A DNA stretch of 64,000 nt from Brachypodium distachyon (Eukaryota > Streptophyta > Magnoliopsida > Poales > Poaceae). This document shows, piece after piece, positions 37,002-47,468 of this stretch. The position numbers and the translations under genes are program-made. Below the pieces are notes generated by a model. It saw only the letters and a program-made list of their open reading frames with translations. It made no database searches and was not told the origin of the DNA. The DNA is taken from positions 8,453,501-8,517,500 of the forward strand of contig NC_016131.3 of assembly GCF_000005505.3 (NCBI RefSeq), read 5' to 3'. Positions within the stretch are counted from its first letter, which is position 1. Every line of letters begins with the position of its first letter.

Positions 37002-38753
37002 CCGTCGCGGTTTAAATAGACTGGGCAGAGCCGCAGCTGGTCGCGCCGCGCGTCGTAACGGACCAGCTGCGGCCCCTTCACTTCCGGCGATGGCGAGGTG
37101 CTGCCCGACGGCGCCATGGCCGCCGCCGAGCCCCCTAGGTAGCCCCTCCTCCCTCCCCCTTCCTCCTCCCCCCCCCCCCCCCGCGCCGGCGGCGCCGCCT
37201 CCATGGCCGGTGAGCTCCGATTCTCTACTCTGAATCTTCCCTCTCCCTCTCGATCTCTCTCGCTGGCCTCCAATTTCTCTCCAAAGTTTCCCAATTTCAA
37301 ATTTTTGTGCTCCGCGGCCGCCGGCCAAAATGCGGCCTCCTCGTCGTCGCCCGGAGCTTACCTCTCGCTTGCGAGCTCTCTCTCCCTCCCGATCTTTCTC
37401 GCCGCCTCCAATTTCTCTCCGAATGTCTCTAATTTCAAATTTTTTGTTAGCTCCGGTTAATTAACACCTTAATCCCCTTGTCAATGATTAGGCTAATTAT
37501 TTTGTTTTGTTTGTTTTCTTGTGTATTGTGTTATAGATCGAAGGACCGTTCTTGGATGTACGCCAAGGAAAGAATCAATGCTCGATGGATAACCAAATGG
37601 ACGGTCTTTTTTGGAGTTGCGAAAGGTGATATGGAACGAAAAGAACTTTTGATGATGCGTTGTCCATGTCGCAAATGTGGAAACACATGCATGATGAAGT
37701 CTGAAGATGTTCAGATGCACGTGCTGGCATCGGGTTTTGTGGAAGGTTATTCTCGCTGGACTTGTGACGGGGAGGATGCGGTTGTTGTCGGTAGCGGTAG
37801 CGAAGATGATGATGTCCTGCGGTATGATCTGGCGAATGATTCCGAGGAAGAAACAAGGGTAGCTGAGGAGGCTAATGTGGAAGGTGAAGGAGCTCCACAT
37901 GGCAGGATTGCCGAAATGCTAGATGACCCGTACATACGGGACCAGCTGGAGGACCCCGAAGATGAGGCAGAGTCTGCTCAGTTCAAAAAATTGTTAGAGG
38001 ACGCAAACACACCCTTGTATGATGGAGCTGGCGAAGAAAACAACATGCTCGAAGTGACGCTCGAACTTTTGAGGCTAAAGGCAGCATCATGCTGGTCAGA
38101 CAAGGACTTCACGAACTTGTTGAGTTACCGTGATTTAGTTTTTCCACAGCCAAACAAGTTGCCCAAAAGCACATACGAGGCGAAGAAGATTACATGCCTG
38201 CTTGAATTAGATTGCGTGTAACATCATTCATGTCCAAACGACTGCATGGTATACATTGGAGAGTACGAGAACCATGAGAGCTGCCACATATGCGGTGCAT
38301 CGAGATACAAGAAGAAAAACGCCAGAGCTGGCGAAGACGATGGGGAAGAAGTGATGAAGGGCAGGCCAGCAAAAACTGTCTGGTATCTTACGGCAGGTGG
38401 CCGAGTTGAGCGTTGGATGCAGAACGTTAAGGATGCGAGGTATCTCGTCCATCACGATCCGGCGCAGGCTGCATTCGATCCTGACGGGCACTACCGTGTG
38501 GAGGAAGCTGGGGTCCTAAGACACCCTGCCGATGGGACTCAGTGGAGAAACTTCGACACGGCATTTCCAAATTTCGGGGCAGAGCCCAGAAACCTTAGGC
38601 TCGGTCTCAGCACTGACGGGATAAATCCTTTCGCAAACATGAACAACAAGCACAGCACATGGCCAGTGATCTTGTTTGTCTACAACCTTCCTCCATAGTT
38701 AATCATGAAGAGAAAGTACATCCACATGTGCATGCTCATACAGGGTCCAAAGC

Positions 38754-41700
38754 TGTAACATTCCAAAATTTCAAACTTTTACATATGCATTGCACCCATA
38801 AGCATCATGCCACAACTGCATGTTTGAATGCAAATTTGAATCTCAAAAAGGCTTTAAAAGTTTTAATTTCAACTTGAACCTGAGGGTTTACACCCATTTG
38901 AACTTTGGATCTTCAAACCAATAGGTTCTGTGTATAAAAGGGGTTTAATGCATATAGAAGCTATCCCATAAATTTTGGATAATTATTTGGTGTTGGAAAA
39001 GTATTTTATTTAAATAGATATATAGCGCTAGAGGCATTTCTAGGGCAAATGTATTTTTATACTTTCTACCAAAAGTTGTATCTTGGTAGAACATGATTTT
39101 ACAAATTTTCTGAAATTTATTTGGACCAATTTAGAGTTCAAACTCAAAAGATATCAAAGAAATGAGAAAAACAGAAAAAGAAAAGGGTCTAAAAGAAAAA
39201 GAAAGGGTAAACTGGACCGGCCCGGCCACTTTGGGCCGAACCGGCCCAGTCCGACCGCGCCCGACCGCACGCGCGCCAGCCCCGCCAGCCCGGCCGCCCC
39301 GCGCGCGCCTGCACCCGCTGACAGGTGGGGCCCACCTGTCAGGGGCTTCTTCCCCGGAAGGAAAGCCCCGCGTCCGACGCGCGCCTTCCGTCTTCGCCGC
39401 CGCGCTCTCACCGCCGGATTCCCCTCACTCCGCCCTTCCTTTTGCATGCCCGAGCACGTCCTTTTAAGCCCCGCGACCCCCTCTCTTCTTCCCCTCTGCA
39501 CCCCTCGCTATCACGCCGCCAGGCCGCCCTGATTTCTCGCCGGAGTCCGACCGCCCGCGTCGCCGTTTTCTCTCTCGCCGACGAAGTCCGGTGAGCCTTC
39601 CTCGAAGCCGTCCATCTCTCTCTTCATCTCTCTCCCTCGCGGTCAAGATGACGCACTTCTTTTTCTTTCTCGTGCACTGCAGCTCCCCGCCGACGAACGC
39701 CCGTGCCCGCACCGCCCGCCCGTCTCGTCCTAGGCGCCGACCCCGCCGTCCCCGAGCGCCGCCAACCGCACCCCCGTCTCCGCCGTGCCGTGCCGCCCTC
39801 GCCCGTCGCTTCCCCGTCGCGCCCCCGTCACCGGAGCACCCCGCGCCGCCGCATCCGTGCCCGCGCCGCCGTCCCCTCCGTCTCCGGTGACCGCCGCCGC
39901 CGTCGGTAAACCCTATAACTCCCCTCGTCCGTCCGATCCGGATCCGAGGGCTAAGATTAGATCCCGTTTTAATTTTTAGCCGAACCGGTACGCACCAATC
40001 AGGAGCCGCCACGTGTCACTGCGTAAATAAAATGATAATGTAAATTTTAATTCCTCGGATTAATTAAATGCCATTTTGCAGATAGGCCCCTGTTATTTCA
40101 AATGATCATATCTTTTAATCTGTTTGGCCAAATTTAGTGATCCACACCTTTTTGGAATCCTTAGGAAATTTAGAATCTTTTGGCACTGTCTAATTTCAAA
40201 TTTGAATATTTTAATCACATTCAAATTACAGATTAGGGTTTTATGCCATTTAAATCATAACTAATTATCTAGAAATCATTTTTGAATGAAACCAGTGCCC
40301 AAAATTTTGTTTTATTGTCCTCTGTCCAATGGGATAGAGAAATAAATATTTTAAATTAATCTATTTGGCTCATGCCAATAAAACCTCATTTTAGGGTTTA
40401 AACCCTAACCATTGCAATTTATTTAAAAACCCTAATTGCATGTGCTTAATTATCAATGCCTTGGGTCAGTAGATCACCCAAATAAAATAAACCAAACTCA
40501 TGTCACATGTTTTGCATTGCATCATGACATACATATTCGTTTGCTTGTATGGTGTGTTTATGTATGTGTATGTTTGTTGATTGTATAGTATTCTCGGAGA
40601 GCGAACCTTGCGATTGTGACGAGTGTTTGAACTCCAACTACTATCAAGGCAACTTCATTTCTATCATTTACCCATTATTTTATTATACACTAGATTTTAT
40701 TAGTTGCATGGTTAGGATTATTATTGTATCTATGCCAGCTATGATCTGTCCTAGTAGTATAGGATACCTTTGTCATGACCTTCACCACCAATTGCCATCG
40801 TAGTAGTAGAATGCTATGCTATGATAATATACGAGGGTGGTATTATTACAATGTGATACTATTGAATTACAAATATAGTTTTCCTAGTGTATGGCAAAAC
40901 AAGTAATTCAATGAACCGTCCTAGGTGGGCTGCTTTGAATATTCGGATGTCGTGACGTTAGGTCCATTTCTATGGGTCCCTCTGAGTCGAGTTCCTGTGG
41001 ATTCAGGAATGGATCGTCCATGGACGTCTCTTCCGTGGATTCGGGGAGCGCCTGCGTCACAATGTGAGATGCCACCCGGGATAACCAGAGACTGGACTAG
41101 TTTCCTGTTTAGTAGCTTTCAGTACAACCACATGGTAATATGGGCTCTGCCTGGATGGAGTAAGAAATGTTTACCCAGATCCGAGGGATTGTACTGAGGT
41201 AGTTGTGTAGGTGGGAGCGCGGGTCCCTCAGGTGGTTTGGGTGAACATGTTCTGAAAATTCTTGAAGTCGATGCCGTTGATACTCCACCCGGAGGACAGT
41301 AAGGGATTAACACGTCGAATTCTTGTGGGGAATGTGTACGACCTCTCGAGAGTGTCAAACTAAGTACTTAGCCGTGTCCCCGGTTACGAACAATTATGAG
41401 CAACTAGATATTGGAGCTGTAAGAAGGTCTCACTCATTCCAATTTCCTAATAAAATGAATGGTTTGAACTAGGCAGGAGCATTGATGTTTCTACTCGATG
41501 TGCTTAGGCTAATAGGAGCATGGGTGTTTCTACCCCGTGTCCAATAGAACTCAAAACTATTTGTTTAAAAAGGATAGGATTTAAAATGATGCTTTTATGC
41601 AAAATAGCCAAACCCCACTTAGCCAAACTATGCATGTACTTGGTAGGTCCTTTATAACTCTAGTGAGCTTGCCAATACATTCAAATGTATTAACCACGTA

Positions 41701-42335
41701 GTGGTTGCAATTAACAATGCAGGTGGATCCGACGATGAGTGAGGTTCGTCGTTTTGTCATGGGTCATGTGCTTACATTCCAACATGCTCTCACCTTGGAG
41801 TAGTGTGGCCCTTATGTTCTACCCCTTTTCCGCTGCAGTTTTGAAACATTGTTTTATGATGATGAAACAGTATTTGTTTTATGCTGGCCCAAGAGGTCAT
41901 GCAAGGTTGTAAGTACTATTTAAATTCTGGATGATGCGATGTAATAAAGTACTTTTGACCTTTGTTTCTGTATACTTCATCATGAAACTGTTTGTGCTAG
42001 TGAGTCGATCCAGGGACTAGCACAGTAAGCACAGAGATCGAACCCTAGTAAGGGGGAGGATCGCTTCAGATGGTATCGGAGCAATGTGTTGCCTGTAGGA
42101 ATGTGACTCTAGGTTGGATTAGGATAAGACAAGACCAAAGACCCAACCTTAGGATTATTTTTTATCTCTATCTGATCTATATATATATATACATGTATTT
42201 TATTCCTTATCCCTATTCATCTAAATCTTTGCATTTATATCTTGCATATGCATGACATTTTATTGTTGTATCCCACATATACACCGAATACTATGCTTAT
42301 TACCACATATGCATGTTTATTATATTATACCACAG
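38754..42335 (+). mobile_element. LTR retrotransposon fragment nested in the CACTA element
   Basis: A long LTR (38754-42068, about 3.3 kb) begins TGTAACATTCC directly after TNP2 sequence and ends TTCA. A TATA box (GTATAAAAGG) lies near 38933. A GC-rich block (39200-39960) and long AT-rich parts follow, without coding domains. A primer-binding site follows the LTR at 42071-42082. About 260 bp of internal sequence, with a TA-repeat near 42178, runs to the point where TNP2 resumes. The rest of the internal region and the second LTR are absent, so a deletion followed insertion. The right limit is approximate. Confidence 0.65.
42071..42082 (+). other. Primer-binding site of the nested LTR element
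   Basis: TGGTATCGGAGC, one base different from the initiator tRNA-Met complement TGGTATCAGAGC, located two bases after the LTR end. Confidence 0.75.
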
Positions 42336-43502
42336 ATGCACAAGGAAAGGTTCAATGGGAAGACAGAGCACGGGACAACGCCGAAGGAGAAGTCTGGTAT
42401 GCAAATCCTCGAAATTGTGAACGATCTTGAGGTTGTCCCCGGAAAGATTGCTGCGAAGAAATATAAGGAACCTGAAGGTGTCGTGTGGAAAAGGAGGTCC
42501 GTATTCTGGGACCTGAAGTACTGGACACATTTAGAATGCCGACACAGCATAGATGTCATGCACGTGGAGAAAAATGTATGCGACAGCGTGCTGGGGTTGC
42601 TGATGAACATTCCAGAGAAGACGAAAGATGGATCCAATGCACGAAAGGACCTGGAACTCATGTCTATCAGGAAAGAGTTGTGGGGCAAAGATCAAGTGTC
42701 GGCAGCCGACAAGAATGGTTTCGTGACGGTGACCAGTGCATGTGCCTGCAGGACCGTAAAAGCACGTATCAAAATAGTGGTGTAGTCATGACTTCTGAGA
42801 CCGCGACCGACGACAACAGCAAAACCAAAGCGTTCTTCGACGTTATCGAGGAGATTTGGGAATTGGAGTACTCCATCACAAAGATCCCAATGTTCCGTGT
42901 AAGATGGACCAAAGGTGACAAAGAAGAAAGTCACGGGTTCACGACGATGGTGCCACCTCCTGAGATCCCTCATGAACAAGTTGACGTGAGAAAAATCCCG
43001 GCAAGAGAGGAACCATGGGTCTTTGCTAAACAATGGAAGCAGGTATTCTACATAGACGACCAGGCAAATAAAGGCCGCGTCGTAGTAAGAAGAGGGAAAG
43101 AAGTATTGTTGGAGTGGACGGAGTTACTTCACAAGAAGACTACGAAGGTTTCCATGATCCGACGACCGCCGCAGATGACGAAGAAGCGGAACGCACGATA
43201 TTGACGAGGAAAAGGAGAGGGAAAAGAAGAAGTGAAGGGAGCGAGAGCGAGAAAATACCACAAAAACCCTATCTCAGAAGCAGTTCTGCGAGGAGTCAAG
43301 TTATGACTTACCGAAGGAAGGAGAAGCACTAGTAGTCACATTGTAAAAATGTACTAGAGAAATGCATGTTATGAATTTTTTGAAATTTGTATGCATGTGA
43401 TGAAATTTGTATTAGAGAAATGCATGAATTGATTCCTCAAACATAATTTCAAAGGGTTAGGTTTCTAAATTTAAATTGCTCAAACAAGGATAGTAGCACA
43501 TG

Positions 43503-43557
43503 AGTGGCGGTCGGGAGGTAATGCGACCGCCACTGCTGTACTTGGGCATATAAAAGG
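43503..43557 (+). promoter_or_regulatory. Hairpin motif and TATA box before the CACTA second gene
   Basis: The arms AGTGGCGGTCG (43503-43513) and CGACCGCCACT (43524-43534) form a perfect 11-bp inverted repeat identical in type to the subterminal hairpins. TATAAAAG stands at 43549-43556. The TNP1-like gene starts 1.1 kb downstream. Binding of the element's own regulator to this internal copy is an inference. Confidence 0.7.
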
Positions 43558-43948
43558 AAGCGCCAAAACCCTAGCCCATTACTTCTCGCTTGCGCGTCGC
43601 TTTCCTCTAGCAGATCAGCAGTGGGCCGTATTCCTCCCCGGGCGAAGCCCTGCCAGAATTTCGCGCCACCGCCGCCGTCGTCCCTGAGCCCGACGCCGCG
43701 CGGTCTTCCTCCGGCCACCCTCCCCGAGCCCGCGCCGTCGTCCCCGCGCTCTCCTCCGACCCCGAGCCTGACGCTGCCCGAGCCCGACGCCGCGCCGTCT
43801 TCCTCCGCGCCGCCCGACCCTGCGCCGGCGTCTTTTTCCGCGACGACTTGACCCCGCGCCGCCGTCCCCGAGCCAGCGCCGTATTCCCCTGCGACGACCC
43901 GACCCACAGGTGCATGCCTCCTTCTCCTCTGCCTCCCTCCCTCTCCTC

Positions 43949-44008
43949 TTAGGGTTAGGGTTTGCTGTTAATTTAGGGTTAGGGTTAGGGTTTGCTGTTA
44001 ATTTAGGA
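43949..44008 (+). repeat. Telomere-like TTAGGG repeats and 30-bp duplication
   Basis: Two copies of a unit with AGGGTTAGGGTTTGCTGTTAATTTAGG lie end to end in the leader/intron of the TNP1-like gene. The TTAGGGT blocks resemble teloboxes of plant promoters more than true telomeric DNA. Confidence 0.7.
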
Positions 44009-44185
44009 TTAGCATTGTAGTTAAGATTTAGATGTACATTTCCCTAATTTGTAAACATGGGCACACATATATATTGGAATAGCTAATTGTAATAGCTAAT
44101 TTGTAAACATGGGCATTGTAGTTAGGATTTAGATGTACATTTCCCTAATTTGTAGCACACATGATACATGATGTTAGGTTTTTTA

Positions 44186-44535
44186 TATGCTATATACATG
44201 ATGTTTTATATGATATATACATGTTGTTTTATATGCTATACATGTAGTATTTGATACATGAATTTGATATAGTATTTTGGAGAATTGAGTATTGAATTGT
44301 GGGCCCGACCATTGTGTCGAGTCATTGGAGAAGGGGCCGGCCATCGTGCCGAGGGGTACATATGCTATATACATGATGTTTTATATGATATATACATGTT
44401 GTTTTATATGCTATACATGTAGTATTTGATACATGAATTTGATATAGTATTTTGGAGAATTGATTATTGAATTGTGGGCCCGGCCATTGTGTCGGGTCAT
44501 TGGAGAAGGGGCCGGCCATCGTGCCGAGGGGTACA
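44186..44535. repeat. 175-bp tandem duplication inside CACTA
   Basis: Copies 44186-44360 and 44361-44535 start TATGCTATATACATG and differ at only a few positions (for example GACC versus GGCC near the end). They lie in the intron before the TNP1-like coding start. Confidence 0.88.
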
Positions 44536-44662
44536 TATGCGGGTGTGTTTCTTATGCAGGTTTCGAGCTCCTAGTAGAGAAAATTTGCTAGTTTTTTAGC
44601 ATAGGTCATGCCAAAATTTTTGGCCGATATATATTTGATCGTTTTGATTGCATAGGTACGAA

Positions 44663-46907
44663 ATGGACAAGAGTAGCCAGAAACCACTTCTTGATCGGAA
44701 GGAGGTAGATCGTGTCGATGAAGAGTCTTCATCGGGAGAGCAAATTGCCAGCTCTGGCTCAGGTAGCTCTCGTTCAGAAGAGTGCGACAACGAGCGACGG
44801 GTGGAAGAGAGTAACCCGCAGCCTTCTGAAACTCCCGCTAAGAAGCAAAGAAAGAAGACGCCGAGGGGGAGCCACAACTTGAAGGAGTTCTGTTACGTGG
44901 TCACCCGGCACTCTGAGAGAGGCTGCCCGGAGTCGCCTGAGAGGGCACAGAAGGCCTTCGCAACGACCTGTGGAGCAGTTGCACGCAAGTATTGCAAGAT
45001 CACCGACGAGTGGAGTGACATCTCCCAAGGCATTAGAAACACGTGCATCGCGGACGTTGCAAAGAGATTCCAAGTCACCGACGAGTGGCGCGAGCGATTC
45101 CTAGCGGTCGTCAACATAGTAGTCCGCAATGGACTTGCTAATTGGAAAACCACCGCTAGAAAGTGGATGGACAAACCCTACGAGATCATCAAGAAGAAAT
45201 GGCCGTCCGTAACTGAAGAGGCCGAATGGGAAAAGTTCAAGAAGGAATCGTCTGATCCTGCCTTCATTGCGAAGAGTGAACGCATGAGGGCATTGCGCGC
45301 GAGAAAGCCCTTGAACCACAGGCTAGGGAGTGCAGGGAAAGAGGGGAAGAAGAAGGTCTGGCGCAAGCAGGACCGAATTCTCGAGGCGGCAGGCAGGGTG
45401 CCTCCAGTGCATGACATGCTGGAGGACCAACGTGCTAGAGAATATGCACGTCAGCACATGACACCCGAGGATTGGGCGGGCATTGAGCCAATGCAGCCGC
45501 CTGTTAAAAAATTTACGGTAAGGGTTCACATGCATTTAGTTGTTTTCGGCGTTAATTATGACACTCTTGATCCATATAGACTCACGTCCCGTCTTATATG
45601 ATAACAGGAAAATGCCCACAAATGGAAGGAGAGCAAGAGGTCAGAAACCTCCGACAACTCTGTGCAGAGCAAGAGGTGGAAGTCGGCTATGACTGCCAGC
45701 TTGCAAAAGGCGTAGCACACGGGCCGTGTTCTAGGAGAAGGCGAAGGGGCCTGCTGGGATGATTATTTCCCGCCTGCTCCGAAGCGAAGCAGGGTCCAGA
45801 AAAAGCTCCTCGCTTCTTCTGAGATAATAGAACAAGCTAAGGCGGAGGCGCGAGAGCAGGCATCTATCGTGTCTCAAGAGGTGTCGCGAGAATATGCAGT
45901 GCAAGCCGTTCATCATTTGGTGTCGGCATTGGCCAAAGACCACCCCGCCCTTGGCGCCATACTCGGGGGAGGAGTGGAAGGTTTGAGGAACCTCCTTCCT
46001 CCTCTTCCCCCGCGAAAGAGCACCCCGCTGAAGAGCAGCGCCGCCTCCGACACACGTATGGACGAAGATGACACCTACACCCCAGGTTACAGCCCGGCTC
46101 CTAGCATGGACAACCCTCCCGCTAGCCAACCTTCCCCAAGCGAGGGCATCTGGGATAACGATCCGAGCGACAACATCCTTGTAAGCAATCTTTTCAAACT
46201 CTTTTTCACTCCTTACCTTCATGTATAAAGATCTTACACACATATGCCTTCTTCTTGTTACGCACAGGCACCGGTGAAGTGTCATATCCACGTTGACAAG
46301 CCTGGGAAGCCTGTAGACGCCATTGGCCGCCTGATGCCCAGACAATCACCTCCACTGGTGCACAGCATTCTCATGAACGACGCACAAGTGAGTATGATGG
46401 TGGTCTCCGTCGTCGAGGAGCATTGGGATTATGCTATCCCGCTACCTCCGGAGGAAGGCGTGGAAATCCTATGCGGTTGTCCAAACTACCGGATTATGTG
46501 GCCTAGGAGCTTGGTATCTCTATACAACCAGCGCCGGCCCTCTATGACTCCATCTCCCTCCGCCCACAAAGGTACTTCTCATTCGTCGTTCGGCCTTTTC
46601 CCTAGGATATTTCCTCCTATCGATGCCAGCGGAGATGAAGAGCGGGCAATGTCGATGCCTGCACAGCTCAAAGATAGCCAGACCACATGGTCGGCACAGG
46701 CTGGAAGCATCCCTCCCACCTTCTCTCTCTTGGGTGCCGCTGAGTCCATGGGTGGCCGCAAGATCGATGACAAGTAGAAGGCAGAGGAGCAGAAGGCATG
46801 GGACAGTAAGAGGATGCATAAAAAGAGAGAGCGTGGCGGCAAGACGGTCAAGGAGTTCTCCAATGTCACTCAAGATGAGATGCACCATGTGCCTGACATA
46901 ACTTGAG
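44663..46907 (+). pseudogene. CACTA second gene, TNP1/Transposase_24-like, with stops
   Basis: The ATG at 44663 follows a splice acceptor (CATAG at 44651-44655). Exons 44663-45517, 45608-46180 and from 46268 keep one frame. The product has an acidic Ser-rich N-terminus, the Transposase_24 region (WPSVTEEAEWEKFKKES, then LNHRLGSAGKEGKKK), a coiled-coil-like Gln/Glu stretch near 45840, and a conserved C-terminal domain (AIPLPPEEGVEIL, IMWPRSLVSLYN). TAG at 45713-45715, TAG at 46775-46777 and TGA at 46905-46907 interrupt the frame. The first one lies in the middle of the protein, so the gene is probably dead. Proteins of this type help CACTA transposition and bind subterminal repeats (family knowledge). 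Confidence 0.82.
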
Positions 46908-47270
46908 TCTGGGAGGACAATAGGCCTGACATTCTCATCAAGAACCCATATCAGGCCAGAGATTCGAAGACGGATCCTATTTCGTGGCTAGGGAGTTCGA
47001 CCGGGTGCTTCTTTACTATCCTGGAAGACCGATGGTCACCGAAGATTCCCTGCATGACGTGTCCAGAGAGATGCAAGAGCTTCTTTAAATGATACGACTT
47101 ATATATACATTTGTATGCTTTAAATGATGTGATGTGCTGTGCTGTGATGTGATGCGGCTTTATATGTATTTTTCTGTGATGAGATACATTTTTCTGTGCT
47201 GTATATATTATTCTGTGTATTTCCTGTGTACTTTTTGTGGTTTTAATTATTTTTTAAATACCGAAAATGT

Positions 47271-47465
47271 ATCAATGTCGGTCGCTCGACCGACACTGTT
47301 GTGGAAAAGCGACCGTTACAGATGATATATGCATCAGTAACGGTCGGATAGGAGCGACCGCCACTGATGTATATATACATCAGTAACACGAAGTTAGTAA
47401 CGGCGGCCCCGACCGTTACTGATGCTGTTTTTCGACCGTTACTGATAAGCCTTTCTGTAGTAGTG
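47271..47465. repeat. Right subterminal hairpin array of the CACTA element
   Basis: At least four units related to the left array (ATCAGTAACGGTCG with CGACCGTTACTGAT or GCGACCGCCACTGAT) end at the terminal CTGTAGTAGTG. Confidence 0.85.
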
Positions 47466-47468
47466 AGA

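Larger units (their letters stand above)
37537..43203 (+). pseudogene. CACTA TNP2-type transposase, interrupted and broken
   Basis: The first part has the transposase-associated domain (DRSWMYAKERIN, CPCRKCGN; 37537-about 37750) and then the Transposase_21 core (CPNDCMVYIGEYEN, CHICGASRYK, GVLRHPADGTQW, LRLGLSTDGINPFANM; to 38698). TAA at 38219-38221 and TAG at 38696-38698 (in place of the Trp after NLPP) break it. An LTR element enters at 38754. The core resumes near 42336 (VFWDLKYW, HSIDVMHVEKNVCDSVLG, ARKDLELMSIRKEL). It then jumps in another frame near 42770 to a DUF4216-like C-terminus (VIEEIWELEYSITKIPMFRVRW, to 43203). The DUF4218 region expected between the last two parts is missing. 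The reading of domains is from memory of the families. Confidence 0.88.
36661..47465 (+). mobile_element. CACTA (En/Spm) DNA transposon, 10.8 kb
   Basis: Left terminus CACTACTACAAAA at 36661; right terminus TTCTGTAGTAGTG ending at 47465. The 3-bp duplication AGA stands at 36658-36660 and 47466-47468. Both ends carry subterminal hairpins built on ATCAGTAACGGTCG. Inside are two genes in the usual CACTA arrangement: TNP2-like transposase, then a TNP1/Transposase_24-like gene, both on the plus strand and both with stops. An LTR-retrotransposon fragment (38754-about 42335) interrupts TNP2. The element was inserted first and then invaded. Confidence 0.95.

Noticed and set aside
37169..37183. C-homopolymer near 37170 as a structural signal
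   Set aside because: A simple run in the CACTA leader; likely slippage or a sequencing-sensitive site, with no partner sequence.
39083..40012. Pro/Arg-rich frames in the nested LTR
   Set aside because: They lie inside an LTR and have low-complexity composition, with no domain.
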